A program made the translations under genes and the position numbers. Shown here in pieces: positions 44,797 to 54,719 of a DNA stretch of 64,000 nt; position 1 is the stretch's first letter; every line of letters starts with the position of its first letter. Origin of the DNA: Blakeslea trispora (Eukaryota; Mucoromycota; Mucoromycetes; Mucorales; Choanephoraceae); assembly GCA_025331445.1 (NCBI GenBank), contig JAIWNE010000018.1, positions 310,001 to 374,000 of the forward strand. The letters run 5' to 3'. Below the pieces are notes generated by a model, which was not told the DNA's origin, searched no databases, and saw only the letters and a program-made list of their open reading frames with translations.

Positions 44797-46126
44797 CAGT
44801 TACCTACAAAAAATTAAATAATTTTTGAATTTCCGATCATGGTATTTCAACATGATGTACAATAAAACACTTCTTTCGAACACTTTTTAAATTGAACATG
44901 AGCAACAGAATACACTTAACTGAAGAAGAAAAGCAAATGATCATCAACCTCCAAAATTCCGGCATGAGACCTGCTAAATTTCGAAAAGATTGGGGATCAA
45001 ACCACAAACGGTGTATACGATCGTTAGAAAGTTTAAGCAAAGAGGTTCTGTTGCTCGAAGCCCAGGCTCAGGATGACCCCCCAAGTTGAGCGATCGTAGT
45101 CGTAGAGCCTTGGTTAGAGCAATAAAGCGCGACAGAAGGCTTATTTTGGCCCGAGTTGACTGCCTTGGTTCCTCAAAATGTATGTGAGAATACCGTTCGT
45201 CGAGCATTGCATCTCATGGGGTACAGATGCCGTGTAGCTGTCAAGAAGCCCTTCTTGAACACAACACATAGGCTACTGAGATATGCATTTGCCAAGAAGT
45301 ATCGAAGTTGGACAGTAGATGACTGGAAAAAAGTCATCTTCACTGACAAAAAGCTCTTTTGAGAATGGTAAGAGCTCACGGGCTATTCTTGTCTGGCCAG
45401 AGAAGATGAAAAGTGCCATCAGGACTGTCTGGCGCCATCATTCAGAAGTGGTAAGACTGGCACCATGGTTTGGGGAGCCATTCAACATGGCTGTAAGTCT
45501 GAGTTGGCTTTCTTGGGTGAAGAGGAAAGGAAGGGAAGGGGCTTTGTGTCCTCAGTGTATGAGGGTGCCCTCAGCAGATTCATTGACAATCGTCAAGATG
45601 TGGTGTTAATGGAAGATGGAGCACCAGTTCACCGGTCCTGTGCTCCCAAAGAATGGAAAAAGAATCAAGCTATTGAGCTTTTGCCTTGGCCTGCTCAATC
45701 ACCTGATTTAAATCCCATTGAAAATCTTTGGATTAAAATGAAGAGGGCTGTGCACAAGCACCGTCAAAGAAAAGGTCGCTTTTCTTCGCCTGAAGAACAT
45801 AAGGCATATATAAAGAAAGTGTGGGATGAGCTTGCTCCAGCTCAATGGAACAAACTCATCGAAAATATGCCACAAAGAATGGAGGAGGTGTGTCGTAATA
45901 AAGGTGGACCTACCCACTATTAGCGCCCTCTTTCCTTAAATAAACTTTTATATTTTTGCTTCAAAAACCACTCAAACTAATTCAGCACGATTTTTCCTCC
46001 ATTTTGCTATTATTTTTTGGTTGCTCAATGCTCGTTTATGTAATGTCATGAAGGGAAAGGATGGATGGCCATGATGATGATATGATCGAAAATTCAAAAA
46101 TTATTTAATTTTTTTGTGGGTAACTG
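44797..46126 (+). mobile_element. Tc1-type transposon nested in the second CACTA element
   Basis: A 1330-bp element flanked by TA at 44795-44796 and 46127-46128. Its ends start CAGTTACCTACAAAAAATTA and continue as ~45 bp inverted repeats (AATAATTTTTGAATTT, then CGATCAT). It splits a subterminal repeat of its host (CCACTG-TA-CAGCGG). It carries a single DD34E transposase gene. Confidence 0.92.
44898..45923 (+). pseudogene. Tc1 DD34E transposase, decayed
   Basis: MSNRIHLTEEEKQMIINLQ begins the paired-like DNA-binding domain. After an early shift the frame reads IKPQTVYTIVRKFKQRGSVA and SPGSG, where TGA replaces the Arg of the GRPP linker hook, then LSDRSRRALVRAIKRDRR. Catalytic motifs are VIFTDKKLF (first Asp, followed by a stop or shift), VLMEDGAPVHRS (second Asp) and SPDLNPIENLWIKMKR (Glu). 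The spacing between the last two is 34 residues. At least three lesions are present, so it is inactive. It ends at TAG 45921-45923. Confidence 0.85.
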
Positions 46127-46156
46127 TACAGCGGACCGGCATTTGGTGTAGTGTGC

Positions 46157-48089
46157 GCATGAAGTACTAAAAAGCACACAGACAAACCAAACACATGTCA
46201 AAATTGACAGACTTATATCTCTGCTGTATGTTTACCTTTGATTCGAACAAGTGAAAAAATAAACAAACAATTAAGGTTATAATAGAAGACTGTAAAAACT
46301 ATTACACACACAGAGAGAAATACAAATAAAGGTAAAATAACTAGGCACTTGTAAGCTTTTGAAGACAGAATTCAAAAATATAGCTGTATAACAAAATAAG
46401 GTAGAGATGTATTAACAATAAAATTTAAAAATGAATAATGTTAAAGTTAAACAAAAGTAAAGTGTAAAGAAAAAAAAAAGAGAACAATTTAATTGCCCTT
46501 TAAAACCACTGTCGATAGACGAAAGTTAAAAATATCTAATCCCAGGATGGATAAATCTTAGAGATACTCGATCCTCTAAACTCCAAAAATAAGTTCTTGT
46601 CCAGACTCAATTACTGATTCACCAATGAACAGTCCACATCAGTAGTAGATTCGTCTTCATCTTCTTCACTGATCTTGCTATAAATAAATCTTCTTATCTT
46701 CTTGCCAAATGGGGATACAACTTGAACAATGGCTCCAATTTCTGAATTTCAACAATAAAAATATCTGAGGTAATACAAACGATCAAAATTTTATAAGCAC
46801 AGACAATAGACCTAATTGTCCTTCAAAAATAAATATACTCCAAAATTATAGAGATTCAATTCAGATAGCTTCAATTTCTAACTTGACTACCAATTCTCCA
46901 AGCAATCACAGGACACATATACCGAGTACTAACCAAGTATCATACAACAAGAGACAATAACCAACTATTCAGTTCACAACCAAAGATCCAGAAACACAGA
47001 ATTCACCATGAAGATCACGAGTAAGCCACTAACAATACCGTAGAAACAGACTTGATAAACAACCATATAATAATATTGGATACAACAAACTGGAATCAAC
47101 AAGATAACAACCAATTTAGTACGGATAGATAAACGAATAAAATGAACATAAAATATAGATGAGACAACCATTACTCAACCGAGTAAGGTTATAGAAGCAC
47201 AGCTTCTATATCAATATATTAAAATATATATAAAAAAATAAAGTAATAAAAATTCTTATAAAAAAAATTCTCTATCGGGAAGAAGTCTAACTAATATCTT
47301 TGCTTCCTTTTTAAAGAAGTACGATCAAGGTAAAAAATAATAATAGTAATGTCAAACTTAAAATAGCGAAAGCTATATGTCAAGAAATATAGAATAAAAT
47401 GTTTGAATCACCGAAATGTCACTTGTCTAATTCGAGCACTTCGATTAGGCTACAACTGTAATCTGAAATTACTCCATCAATACTTGGTCAATTCAACCCA
47501 GACTTGCACCTAACGACAGCTACTCTTCTTCTAAACAAACTACTCATTCACAGACGTTCACCTCCAAGAACTTCAGATTGCTAGGCAATCTTCATAACAT
47601 AGAGTACCAAAAAACAACACAAACAAATCAGACATATGTCAAAATTGATACGTTTACGGTGCTTGAGTGTGAGATATGGTTGCAGCTGATAATATATAAT
47701 ACAAGTTCAAATAGCCGAGACAGGTACTTTTGGTTGTATTATTGTTGTATGATACGTTGTATAATAAAGAAGTTGATTCTAAGGTTCTGATTAAATTCCA
47801 ATTTCTGTTCTGATCTGTTTCTTCCTGATTCTGTTCAATTCTCAATTCAATTAGGTGCAAATCTTCGATTTAGAATGTATAACTGTCAATATTATATTTA
47901 ATATCAATTAACGATTAAAAGCTTGTTTATTTCAATTTCATTCCTAAGTTATTTTTTTATGATCTCAAGATTATTTCTTATGTAATTTGTCCGAGTGACG
48001 TAGTACTCTCCAGTGAAAGTCCGGCAATTGTCCGGCAAAAAAATTGCTTTTACAATTTTAATATTTTACAATACGTACTAAAATCATCC
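46157..48089. other. AT-rich DNA; no gene seen
   Basis: About 1.9 kb between the second CACTA element and tRNA-Ala. A CA(T/C)ATGTCAAAATTGA block occurs near 46194 and near 47633. Open frames are short and low in complexity. Confidence 0.5.
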
Positions 48090-48162
48090 GGGGATGTAGC
48101 TCAAATGGTAGAGCGCTCGCTTAGCATGCGAGAGGCACTGGGATCGACGCCCAGCTTCTCCA
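48090..48162 (+). tRNA. tRNA-Ala (AGC)
   Basis: GGGGATG opens the acceptor stem, the D arm is TAGCTCAAATGGTAGAGCG, the anticodon loop is TTAGCAT (AGC), and the T arm holds GGGATCGACGCCC, closed by CTTCTCC and discriminator A. The acceptor stem has one mismatch and a G-T pair. No intron. T-rich DNA follows at 48167. GATCGAC departs from the usual TTCGA of the T loop, so slight decay cannot be excluded. Confidence 0.85.
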
Positions 48163-48224
48163 AATCAATAATTTTTCACCTTTTTCGTGTAAGTTTTGTA
48201 ATATAAAATTTTTTACGTTGTAAA

Positions 48225-48480
48225 AGGGCAGAGGATAGTTTTTACTGTAGCTTGAGTGAGAGAGCGAATAGTGTTTTGTGACGGATTGAGTTTCTGTTGT
48301 TACAGGACGTAAGTAGTATTTTGCCAGTAACGAGTCAGAGTCAATGATACAATAGAACCAAAGAGAGGAACGATTGTTATGTAATGAGCACCACGTTGTT
48401 TAGGTAACGAACCTTAAGAAGAGATATAAGTGAAAAGAAAGGAAAAGTAAGTTAAATGAAATATATAAATGATACAATGA
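48225..48480 (+). repeat. Dispersed repeat next to tRNA-Ala
   Basis: The order of blocks AGAGGATAGTTTTTACTGTA, CTTGAGTGAGAGAG, GTAATGAGCACCA and AGAGATATAA recurs with divergence at 53570-53720. A TATA-like box and proximity to a tRNA gene would suit an old solo LTR, but no termini are clear. Confidence 0.45.
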
Positions 48481-49254
48481 TTAAGCGTATTAGCAGTTAA
48501 TCAAGGGAAGTCTTAGTAATAGAAAGCCTGTCTATGCGGCAAGGTTAATGTCAAAGTATATAGTAAAGTTAGAGGGAGAAAAGAGCTTCCTGTTTATTTA
48601 ATAAACTAATTGATATTTATATCTGTTCATCCTATTGATGACAGTCCTATCTAAAAGGATTTAAGTTAAGTAAATTTATGAGTCATTGCTAGTCTGATGG
48701 TGTTGTTAACCAATTGAATAATATAATAATGGTGAAATACAAATAATGTTGGGGAAGATTGAAAAGTTTCCGATGAGATAATTTGTTATAATAAGTTTAA
48801 TTCGTTGAATGGATAGATGTAAATGTGAGTTTTAAATGAGATTGGGGTAAGATAGATGAAAATAGTATAATAAGTATATTTAGAATAAGATAATGATAGA
48901 TAATATGAAAGAAAATAAGATGAGAGAAGTATAATAAAGTAAAAGAAGTAGAATAATACTAAAGCATATAATTATGAAGTGGTAAATTATTGCTTGTAAC
49001 ACTGTTCTTAAAATAAAACCAACTTTTTATTGTGTTAATACATTATTGTAAAAAGATTTAGAATAATCATACCAATTGAGATTGTTGGCTAAATGTATTA
49101 AATATATAATAATAAAAATTTTTTTACCATTCCCCCAAAGTGGGTTCTGACTTAGGTGCCCCGCTATTTTGGAACCCAGTTTTAATAACTCAAAATTTGT
49201 TTTCTTAAAAAATTGCAATTTATTCATGCAAAAGAAAAGAAAAAGTAAAAGATA
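48481..49254. other. AT-rich spacer upstream (plus sense) of the Crypton gene end
   Basis: No gene seen. A GC-richer block at 49131-49195 (GTGGGTTCTGACTTAGGTGC) shows weak inverted resemblance to 53270-53325. Confidence 0.4.
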
Positions 49255-52186
49255 CTATGCATTATCTAATCTTTTTCGCTTGGATTCTGGTGAAGGGTAC
49301 AGTAGTTGCTCTATTTAAGGGCGGCCGAAAATCTTGAAAATCCCACCCTTAAATAGAATTGGTTTTAGAGCTTGTATTGAAACATATTTTTCAGAAACAC
49401 ACCCTTATATGAGGAATACCCTTAAATAGAACACCCTTAAATAGAGCGACTATTGTAGTCTCCCTTTTGTATCTCAGTCCCTAGACGGTCTAGAGACCAA
49501 TGGCGTGCGTTCATGACATTCTGAACTGCAGTAATAGCGGACTCAGCTGAAAGACCTAGATCGTTCATAAGATCCTTCACAGCATTTACAACTTTCTTTC
49601 TGATGTTGATCCACTTGCGATCTTTGCCTCTCCATTTCGAGCCCCACTTTGAGTCTAATTCCTCAACTGACCAGAAGCCGTCTCGACCAACGGTCCATTC
49701 TTCCCAGAGTTCAGCAACCGTTACCACTTCGCGACTCATTTTGTAGATAGGTACCCCTTCTTCAGTATGAGGCAATGAAAATGCCACAGTAGTACTTGCC
49801 ATAGCTGCACCAGAACTGTTTGCTTCTGTAGCTGCATCTGTATTCGAGGGTAGTGCTTGAGCTTCAGAAGGCTGGTTAGTGGGAGAGAGCATGTGGGCGG
49901 CGGCGGAGGAGGAGGAGAAGGAGGGCATGTAGGCGGAGGAGGAGGAGGAAGCAACAACACTGGCACCATCATCACCTGCATTCAATCTTACAGACAACTG
50001 CAATGGCTGTCTTCCACTGACAACATTGTCAAAGAATTGCTGCACGCGTTGCTGTGATTCATCAAAACTTTTCTGCTTCTCATTGATTGTATGCAATCCG
50101 TTGGATAGCGTCTGCTTTATGTTCGCAAGTTCTTGTTGCAAAGCAGGGACCAATCTTCCAATCAATGTTGATTCTGGCTCCATGTTGGTCTCAACATGAC
50201 TCTTGACTTTTCTATTATCGGATAAAAGTAGTGATTATTGGCGAAGATTTGAATATATCATCATTAGCATTTGGCTAAGTACCTTTGAAGATCAATAAAC
50301 AATTGCGTACGGAAAATCTTATTTCTCCAGATTGGATGGTTTGGTATAATATCCATCATGACAGCAGCATCTTGCAGGAATGTAGTCTTGAAGCATTTGA
50401 TGAGCAGCATGAATCTGTCAGCCGAACCAGAAGTTTCTCTTACATTGCTGCTTCTATGACGGTCATACCAGTAATCGACCCAAGGAAACACCAATCGCTT
50501 TAGCTCTTCGCAAGGCTCCTCACTTGCTCGAGCAAGAAAATAGCTAGCATCTGTCTCAAAGCCAGCCATCACACGCATAAACTCCCTAGGTAGAGAGTCC
50601 AAGTATGCATTTAACATTGTGTCAGTATTCCATTGTCCCATTCTTCGGATTTGCGATTTAGGAACACCAGCAAGGTCAGCCATCTTGGCAGAAGAGGCGC
50701 GAGGAACATGGGTAACCTTCTTTGACATAAAGATGCCAGCAGCTTCGAACGCAGACCTCATGAATCTTGAATGGGAAGCCTTGGATATGGGGCATTCAAG
50801 CGCATTTTATCTCACTGTCTCATTTTCATCATCTTCACTTGACACTTCGTCTTCATCACCAAGAATAGTGCTGTTAGCTAGAAGAGAGTGTTTTTAAATA
50901 CTGCATATACATATATTGTTTTCTATCGTATGAATATTTACCTTCTCTAACTGGCTCCTTTCCTTTTCTTCTATTCTTTTGAGGAGGGGCTCCTTGAGGT
51001 CTTGCGCCATTGATGATCATCAACTTGAACCAATTCTCGTTAGCATCCATGTTGGGGAAGACTTCTTTGATGCAATGTCATCTCCAAAAGAAGTGAAAGC
51101 TCATGACCATAAATGGGCAAATCTCCACAACACGGTTACGCATGCACGCACCTGTTTGAGTTCTAGTGAACCTGTTTGTCTTTCCTTGGTTGAAGATTAT
51201 CATCGTCACAGAATAAGAACCTTCTACTCTAACTTAGGGGAGCTCTTGGAATTGAAGATCTGCAAGCTCAATATTTCTTACAGATTCACCGCGAAAAAGC
51301 AAGTAATAGGACATCAAGAAAGCAATTGCATTGCGGAAGCTCTATCTGTAGTTCTGTTCCGAGCTATTGTACATCTGCTTTACAATAGCTGTTACTTCTC
51401 TTGTTGCATAGCCATTTGCTGTTGAAGAGGCTGTTCGATCTACATTGTTTTTTCTTTTGTCGCTGAGCATTTCGGCAACAATCTTTGTTCTAGGTGATTC
51501 TTATGCATTGCAACCCATGTGACGCTGATAGTTTCAAAGATCTACAATGGCAGATACATACACATTGCAAGTGCTGTAGGATAGTTTCTTGCTGCTTGAA
51601 TTGAATGCTGCAGCCATTGCTTGTTCATCGAGATCTCCTTCAACTCTAACAGGCAATTCATCAACATGCATCATACCAGGCTTTCGTACTTGACAATGAA
51701 TAACCTCTATACAAACAGATCAAATAATAATTAGAGAAACAATACTGCTGTGTATTTGTCATTTATACATACCTTTTAATAAAGAAATGAAAGAAGTTTA
51801 TCATTAGTAGTCTGATAGCGAATTATAAGAGGACGATCGGAATAGAAATCTTCACAAAACATAAGGAATTCTACTTGCTTTCCACAGTAAGCGGCACAGG
51901 TATTGTAACCTCTAGATTCTTGAATCTCCCTGTAGGCCTTGTCCTTGGTTGACATTTCGCTTTCAATTATAGCATTTTCGGGAATGCGATCATTGCTGTC
52001 AAAAAACTCTCCAGAAGGTTCTTCCCCAATAGTAATCTCCTTGGATTTACCTTTGTCATTCTTCTTCTTGCTTGACAAACCAGCAAAATGAGGGATATGA
52101 TCTCTGATAAGACGTTCAGCACGTTCTTTTCTGGCAACAACTGCTGATTGGCGAGAGCTTGATCCTGAGTTTTGAGTGGAAGACAT
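49255..52186 (-). pseudogene. Crypton tyrosine recombinase with GCR1_C-like domain, decayed and carrying a MITE
   Basis: MSSTQNSGSSSRQSAVVARK at 52186 opens the gene; a TATA box lies at 52258. A basic region (KKKNDKGKSKE) leads to the core-binding part (NTCAAYCGKQVEFLMFCEDF), an intron near 51720-51770 and the catalytic region: YLLFRGESVRNIELADL (Arg), THVPRASSAKMADLAG (His-x-x-Arg) and MLNAYLDSLPREFMRVMAGF (Tyr). After another intron the GCR1_C-like DNA-binding domain follows (SREVVTVAELWEEWTVGRDG, WGSKWRGKDRKW). YR plus GCR1_C is the fungal Crypton layout. At least six in-frame stops lie between 51540 and 50815, but the frame is otherwise continuous. A 156-bp MITE (49300-49455) interrupts the last codons; without it the protein ends SPESKRKRLDNA. 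Confidence 0.85.
49300..49455. mobile_element. 156-bp TA-flanked MITE in the Crypton C-terminus
   Basis: Ends CAGTAGTTGCTCTATTTAAG and, inverted, CAATAGTCGCTCTATTTAAG; TA at 49298-49299 and 49456-49457. The repeated heptamer CCCTTAA/TTAAGGG occurs several times inside. No coding capacity. Same family as the truncated copy at 1001. Confidence 0.9.
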
Positions 52187-52257
52187 TGCGAATAGGTTTG
52201 CAAAATATTTGTTTTCTTTTTGAGAATACAAGGCCAACAAAAAGCAGAGAACGCTTG

Positions 52258-52265
52258 TATTTATA
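52258..52265 (-). promoter_or_regulatory. TATA box of the Crypton gene
   Basis: TATAAATA on the minus strand within AGCTATAAATACAAGCG, about 75 bp before ATG 52186. Confidence 0.5.
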
Positions 52266-52399
52266 GCTTTCAAAAACCTGTTAATAGGTTATTTCCTATA
52301 TGAGGTTTGCATCTCATTATGAAGATAACAGCTTGTTAATAGAGCAATGCCTAAAAGAGGTTTACAGCTTATTGACAAGATAATAACCATAAGAGGTTT

Positions 52400-53004
52400 T
52401 TTTTAGGGGAACAAGTCCGGTTTTATTTTAAGTCTTTTAAATGTCAGAAGAGGATGGAAAAAGACTGGATATTTAAAATTAAGAGTAAAAGGAAGCGAAG
52501 GAATCTGTAAACGAAACGTGTCGTTTGGTGTTTGAGAGACTTGAGAGGAACGGAGGAAGCGGGAGAGCGAAACAGAATAAACAAGATGGGCAAGTGTGAG
52601 AGCAAAAGTGAAAGATAATTCTTTAATTATACATTGGGTGGATACAATAGCTGGGACCGAAGTCCATACTTTACCATGAAGGGAGTTACGCACTAACGAG
52701 GCTTCAAGGCACCACTCCTGAAGTATATCACGAAGGCCTATGGGTTTCCCAGACCCATTTTCCGCAAGGCACCGACAATGAGGGAAACAGAGAAAAACAG
52801 ACAACAGACACCGCGCACAACACGATCAAAAGTTTAAGCTGAGGGTGAGAGGGAAAGGAGATTCGGAGGAGGCGTCAGAAAATTGGAAGCATAGGTTGAA
52901 TGAGAGTCTTGATCGCTTTTACGAGTGACGAAGTCGTAATGAGTTTTATTCAATCCTACCGTTACACAAGCAAAAAGTGATGAATAGCGGAAAGAAAGGC
53001 GATG
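52400..53004 (-). mobile_element. LINE-like retro-insertion (605 bp) with poly-A and 15-bp target duplication
   Basis: Flanked by AACCATAAGAGGTTT at 52385-52399 and 53005-53019. The insert ends on the minus strand in a short A-run (52400-52404), the signature of target-primed reverse transcription, so it runs right to left. Its last 133 codons are open (MSVFLCFPHCRCLAENGSGK to RLKIKPDLFP) and stop 3 bp before the A-run. This would suit the extreme 3' end of a LINE ORF2, but I recognise no motif. A tRNA-type internal promoter is not visible. Confidence 0.65.
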
Positions 53005-53019
53005 AACCATAAGAGGTTT

Positions 53020-53797
53020 ATTGGATACAATTAATATAGTTGCCTGAAAGGAAAGATAGCTGAAGTCTTTTTATACTTAATTCAGGTAGCAAAAATAAAT
53101 ACACACTCTTATATAGGTTAGAGAGTCATAAAGAAGCACTTTGTTTATTTTCATTTATTTTGATATAGGTCTAATGTTAATAATCATGCTTGGAATGAGA
53201 GTTGGAACCCGAATGGTACATAATGATTGTTATTAAACAAAATTTTGTTAAATAACTGTATTTATTAACTCCGTCGGGAACCCTTAATAGTGGGCACTCA
53301 AATTTTTTTTGGAACCTAAATGAAAAATAATGACAAATATAAGATATTGTCAGGAATGGGAAAAGTAAACAAAAGAAGAAAAAGGGCAAAGTATATAATG
53401 AAACATTTTGCGTGCATTTTTATATTCCAACGATCATTGAGTCAAATCGAAGAAATAGAATTGCCTTGTCATAACTGTGTTTCAAAATGTTGATTTTGTG
53501 ACCTTTTCAAATCAATAGATCTAAACGAGCAATTAACCAGCAAGGTTATCAGTAATGAGCATTGTTATAGGACAAAGGATAGTTTTCGTAGTAACTTGAG
53601 AAAGAGAACAAATAAATATAACAAAGCAATCAGGCAACAAGGTTATAAGTAATGAGCACCAGGTTTCAAGTCGTCCAACTAGAGATATAAATAAAGTAAA
53701 GAGAATAAAGTAATACAGAAAGAAGAGATGGAATGAATAAATACAATGATCTGTGATAAATATCAAGGGAACTAATAACGATACGTGGATTTAGGTA
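53020..53797. other. AT-rich DNA with one dispersed-repeat relative
   Basis: No gene. The stretch 53570-53720 is a diverged copy of the repeat at 48225-48480 (GGATAGTTTTCGTAGTAACT, GTAATGAGCACCAGG, AGAGATATAAATAAAG). Confidence 0.45.
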
Positions 53798-54692
53798 GAG
53801 TGCATCTATTTTATAATCAGAATTTTTTGAAAAACGGACATTTTCGAGAGTTACAAACTCCGAACCCAAAATAAAACATTTTAAAAGTCAGAAATAGTTT
53901 TTATTGGTTCATTCTGAGCTTTCGGTGAGACTTGTGGAGCTTGGAGAATTGCTCCACAAGAGCAAAGGCCTCTTGAACATTGTTGCCTTGGGCGTAGGCA
54001 TTAATGTAGGAGAAGCTCTTATTGTAGTATCTCCTGATTGTCAGGGGAGCTTCTCCTACTGGGCAGACACTGTCTAAGAAACGATCAATGTTGGCATTGA
54101 GACCTTCAAATGAATAGACGCATTCTTGGCGAGCTTCTTTTTTGGCTGCACCTCAGTGCCGTTCAATCCAATTACATTCACAATGGTACTTGAGGTACAG
54201 CTCAAAAATAAAGCCGTTGGCTTCTATAACCTCTGCAAGAATGGACTTTTGATTGGCAAAGTCTAATGGCTGCTCCTAGTCTACCGATTTGTCTCAATCT
54301 TTGCTTTTGCTTTAAAATTTTTGGCATTTTGAATGTAATTAGATGAAAAGATGTTTATTCTGTCAAGTCACAAAAAGAAAGCATTAAGATGGTCCTCTGT
54401 ACTACATCGTGAATAAGTCGCCACTTAAAATAAAGCAATATCATTGGCTGATATTTTGAAATTAAGAGGACATATCCTGGCCTCCCTGCTTAAGACACTC
54501 ATCTTTGAAGACAATTCACTTTATAAAAATCAAGTTTTTGTAACTTTTCGTCCACCATCTTGTAGAGAATTACATTCTGAACAGAATAGTGTTAACAGGA
54601 ACGAAAAAAAGTCAAGTCCCCACTTCCCTATACGTTTCTAAAAAAGTTAAAAAAAATTGCAAAAAATTTCGGACCATAAAATAGATGCACTC
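53798..54692 (-). mobile_element. 895-bp internal-deletion derivative of the mariner-like element
   Basis: Same ends as 2857-5619 (GAGTGCATCTATTTTAT) and TA at 53796-53797 and 54693-54694. It keeps the 5' ~470 bp including the transposase start (ATG 54327) and the 3' ~430 bp including its stop (53901). About 1.9 kb in the middle is missing. The junction after the codons for GRLGAA lies in an AGCAGC shared by both deletion ends. The element is inverted relative to the full-length copy. Confidence 0.92.
53901..54327 (-). pseudogene. Residual mariner transposase ends in the deletion derivative
   Basis: MPKILKQKQRLRQIGRLGAA is joined directly to the C-terminal part beginning near DFANQKSILAEVIEANG and running through the Glu region (CNWIERH) and EARQECVYSFEGLN to RKLRMNQ. 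Where the full-length copy at 5281 has a TAA this copy has GAA, so it preserves the ancestral codon. With the first two catalytic residues deleted it cannot encode an active enzyme. Confidence 0.85.
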
Positions 54693-54719
54693 TAGTGCAT
54701 ATGTCAAACTACTACCAAG

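Larger units (their letters stand above)
41894..46153 (+). mobile_element. Second CACTA-type element, no transposase seen, TSD TGC
   Basis: Ends CACTACACCCAAAA (41894) and its complement TTTGGTGTAGTG (ending 46153) are flanked by TGC at 41891-41893 and 46154-46156, the 3-bp duplication typical of CACTA elements. GTCCACTG-type subterminal repeats in both orientations crowd the first 220 bp (for example GCGGTGGACGTC, AAGTCCACTGCAGGTCCACTG) and the right end (GGTGTCCACTG, CAGCGGACC). Apart from an inserted Tc1 element (44797-46126) it is about 2.9 kb of AT-rich DNA without a supported gene, so it would depend on a transposase supplied elsewhere. Its ends differ from those of the neighbour at 33911, so that element is probably not the donor. 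Confidence 0.82.

Noticed and set aside
33911..46153. One composite CACTA element from 33911 to 46153
   Set aside because: The inner ends (41886 and 41894) are complete termini, the outer end sequences differ, and only the right unit has its own TGC duplication.
52400..53004. tRNA-derived SINE
   Set aside because: No A-box/B-box pair is visible in the 605-bp insert and an open frame runs to its 3' end.
49131..53325. Inverted resemblance between 49131-49195 and 53270-53325 as ends of one transposon
   Set aside because: The match is short and gapped, and the enclosed DNA contains a Crypton, which has no inverted ends.
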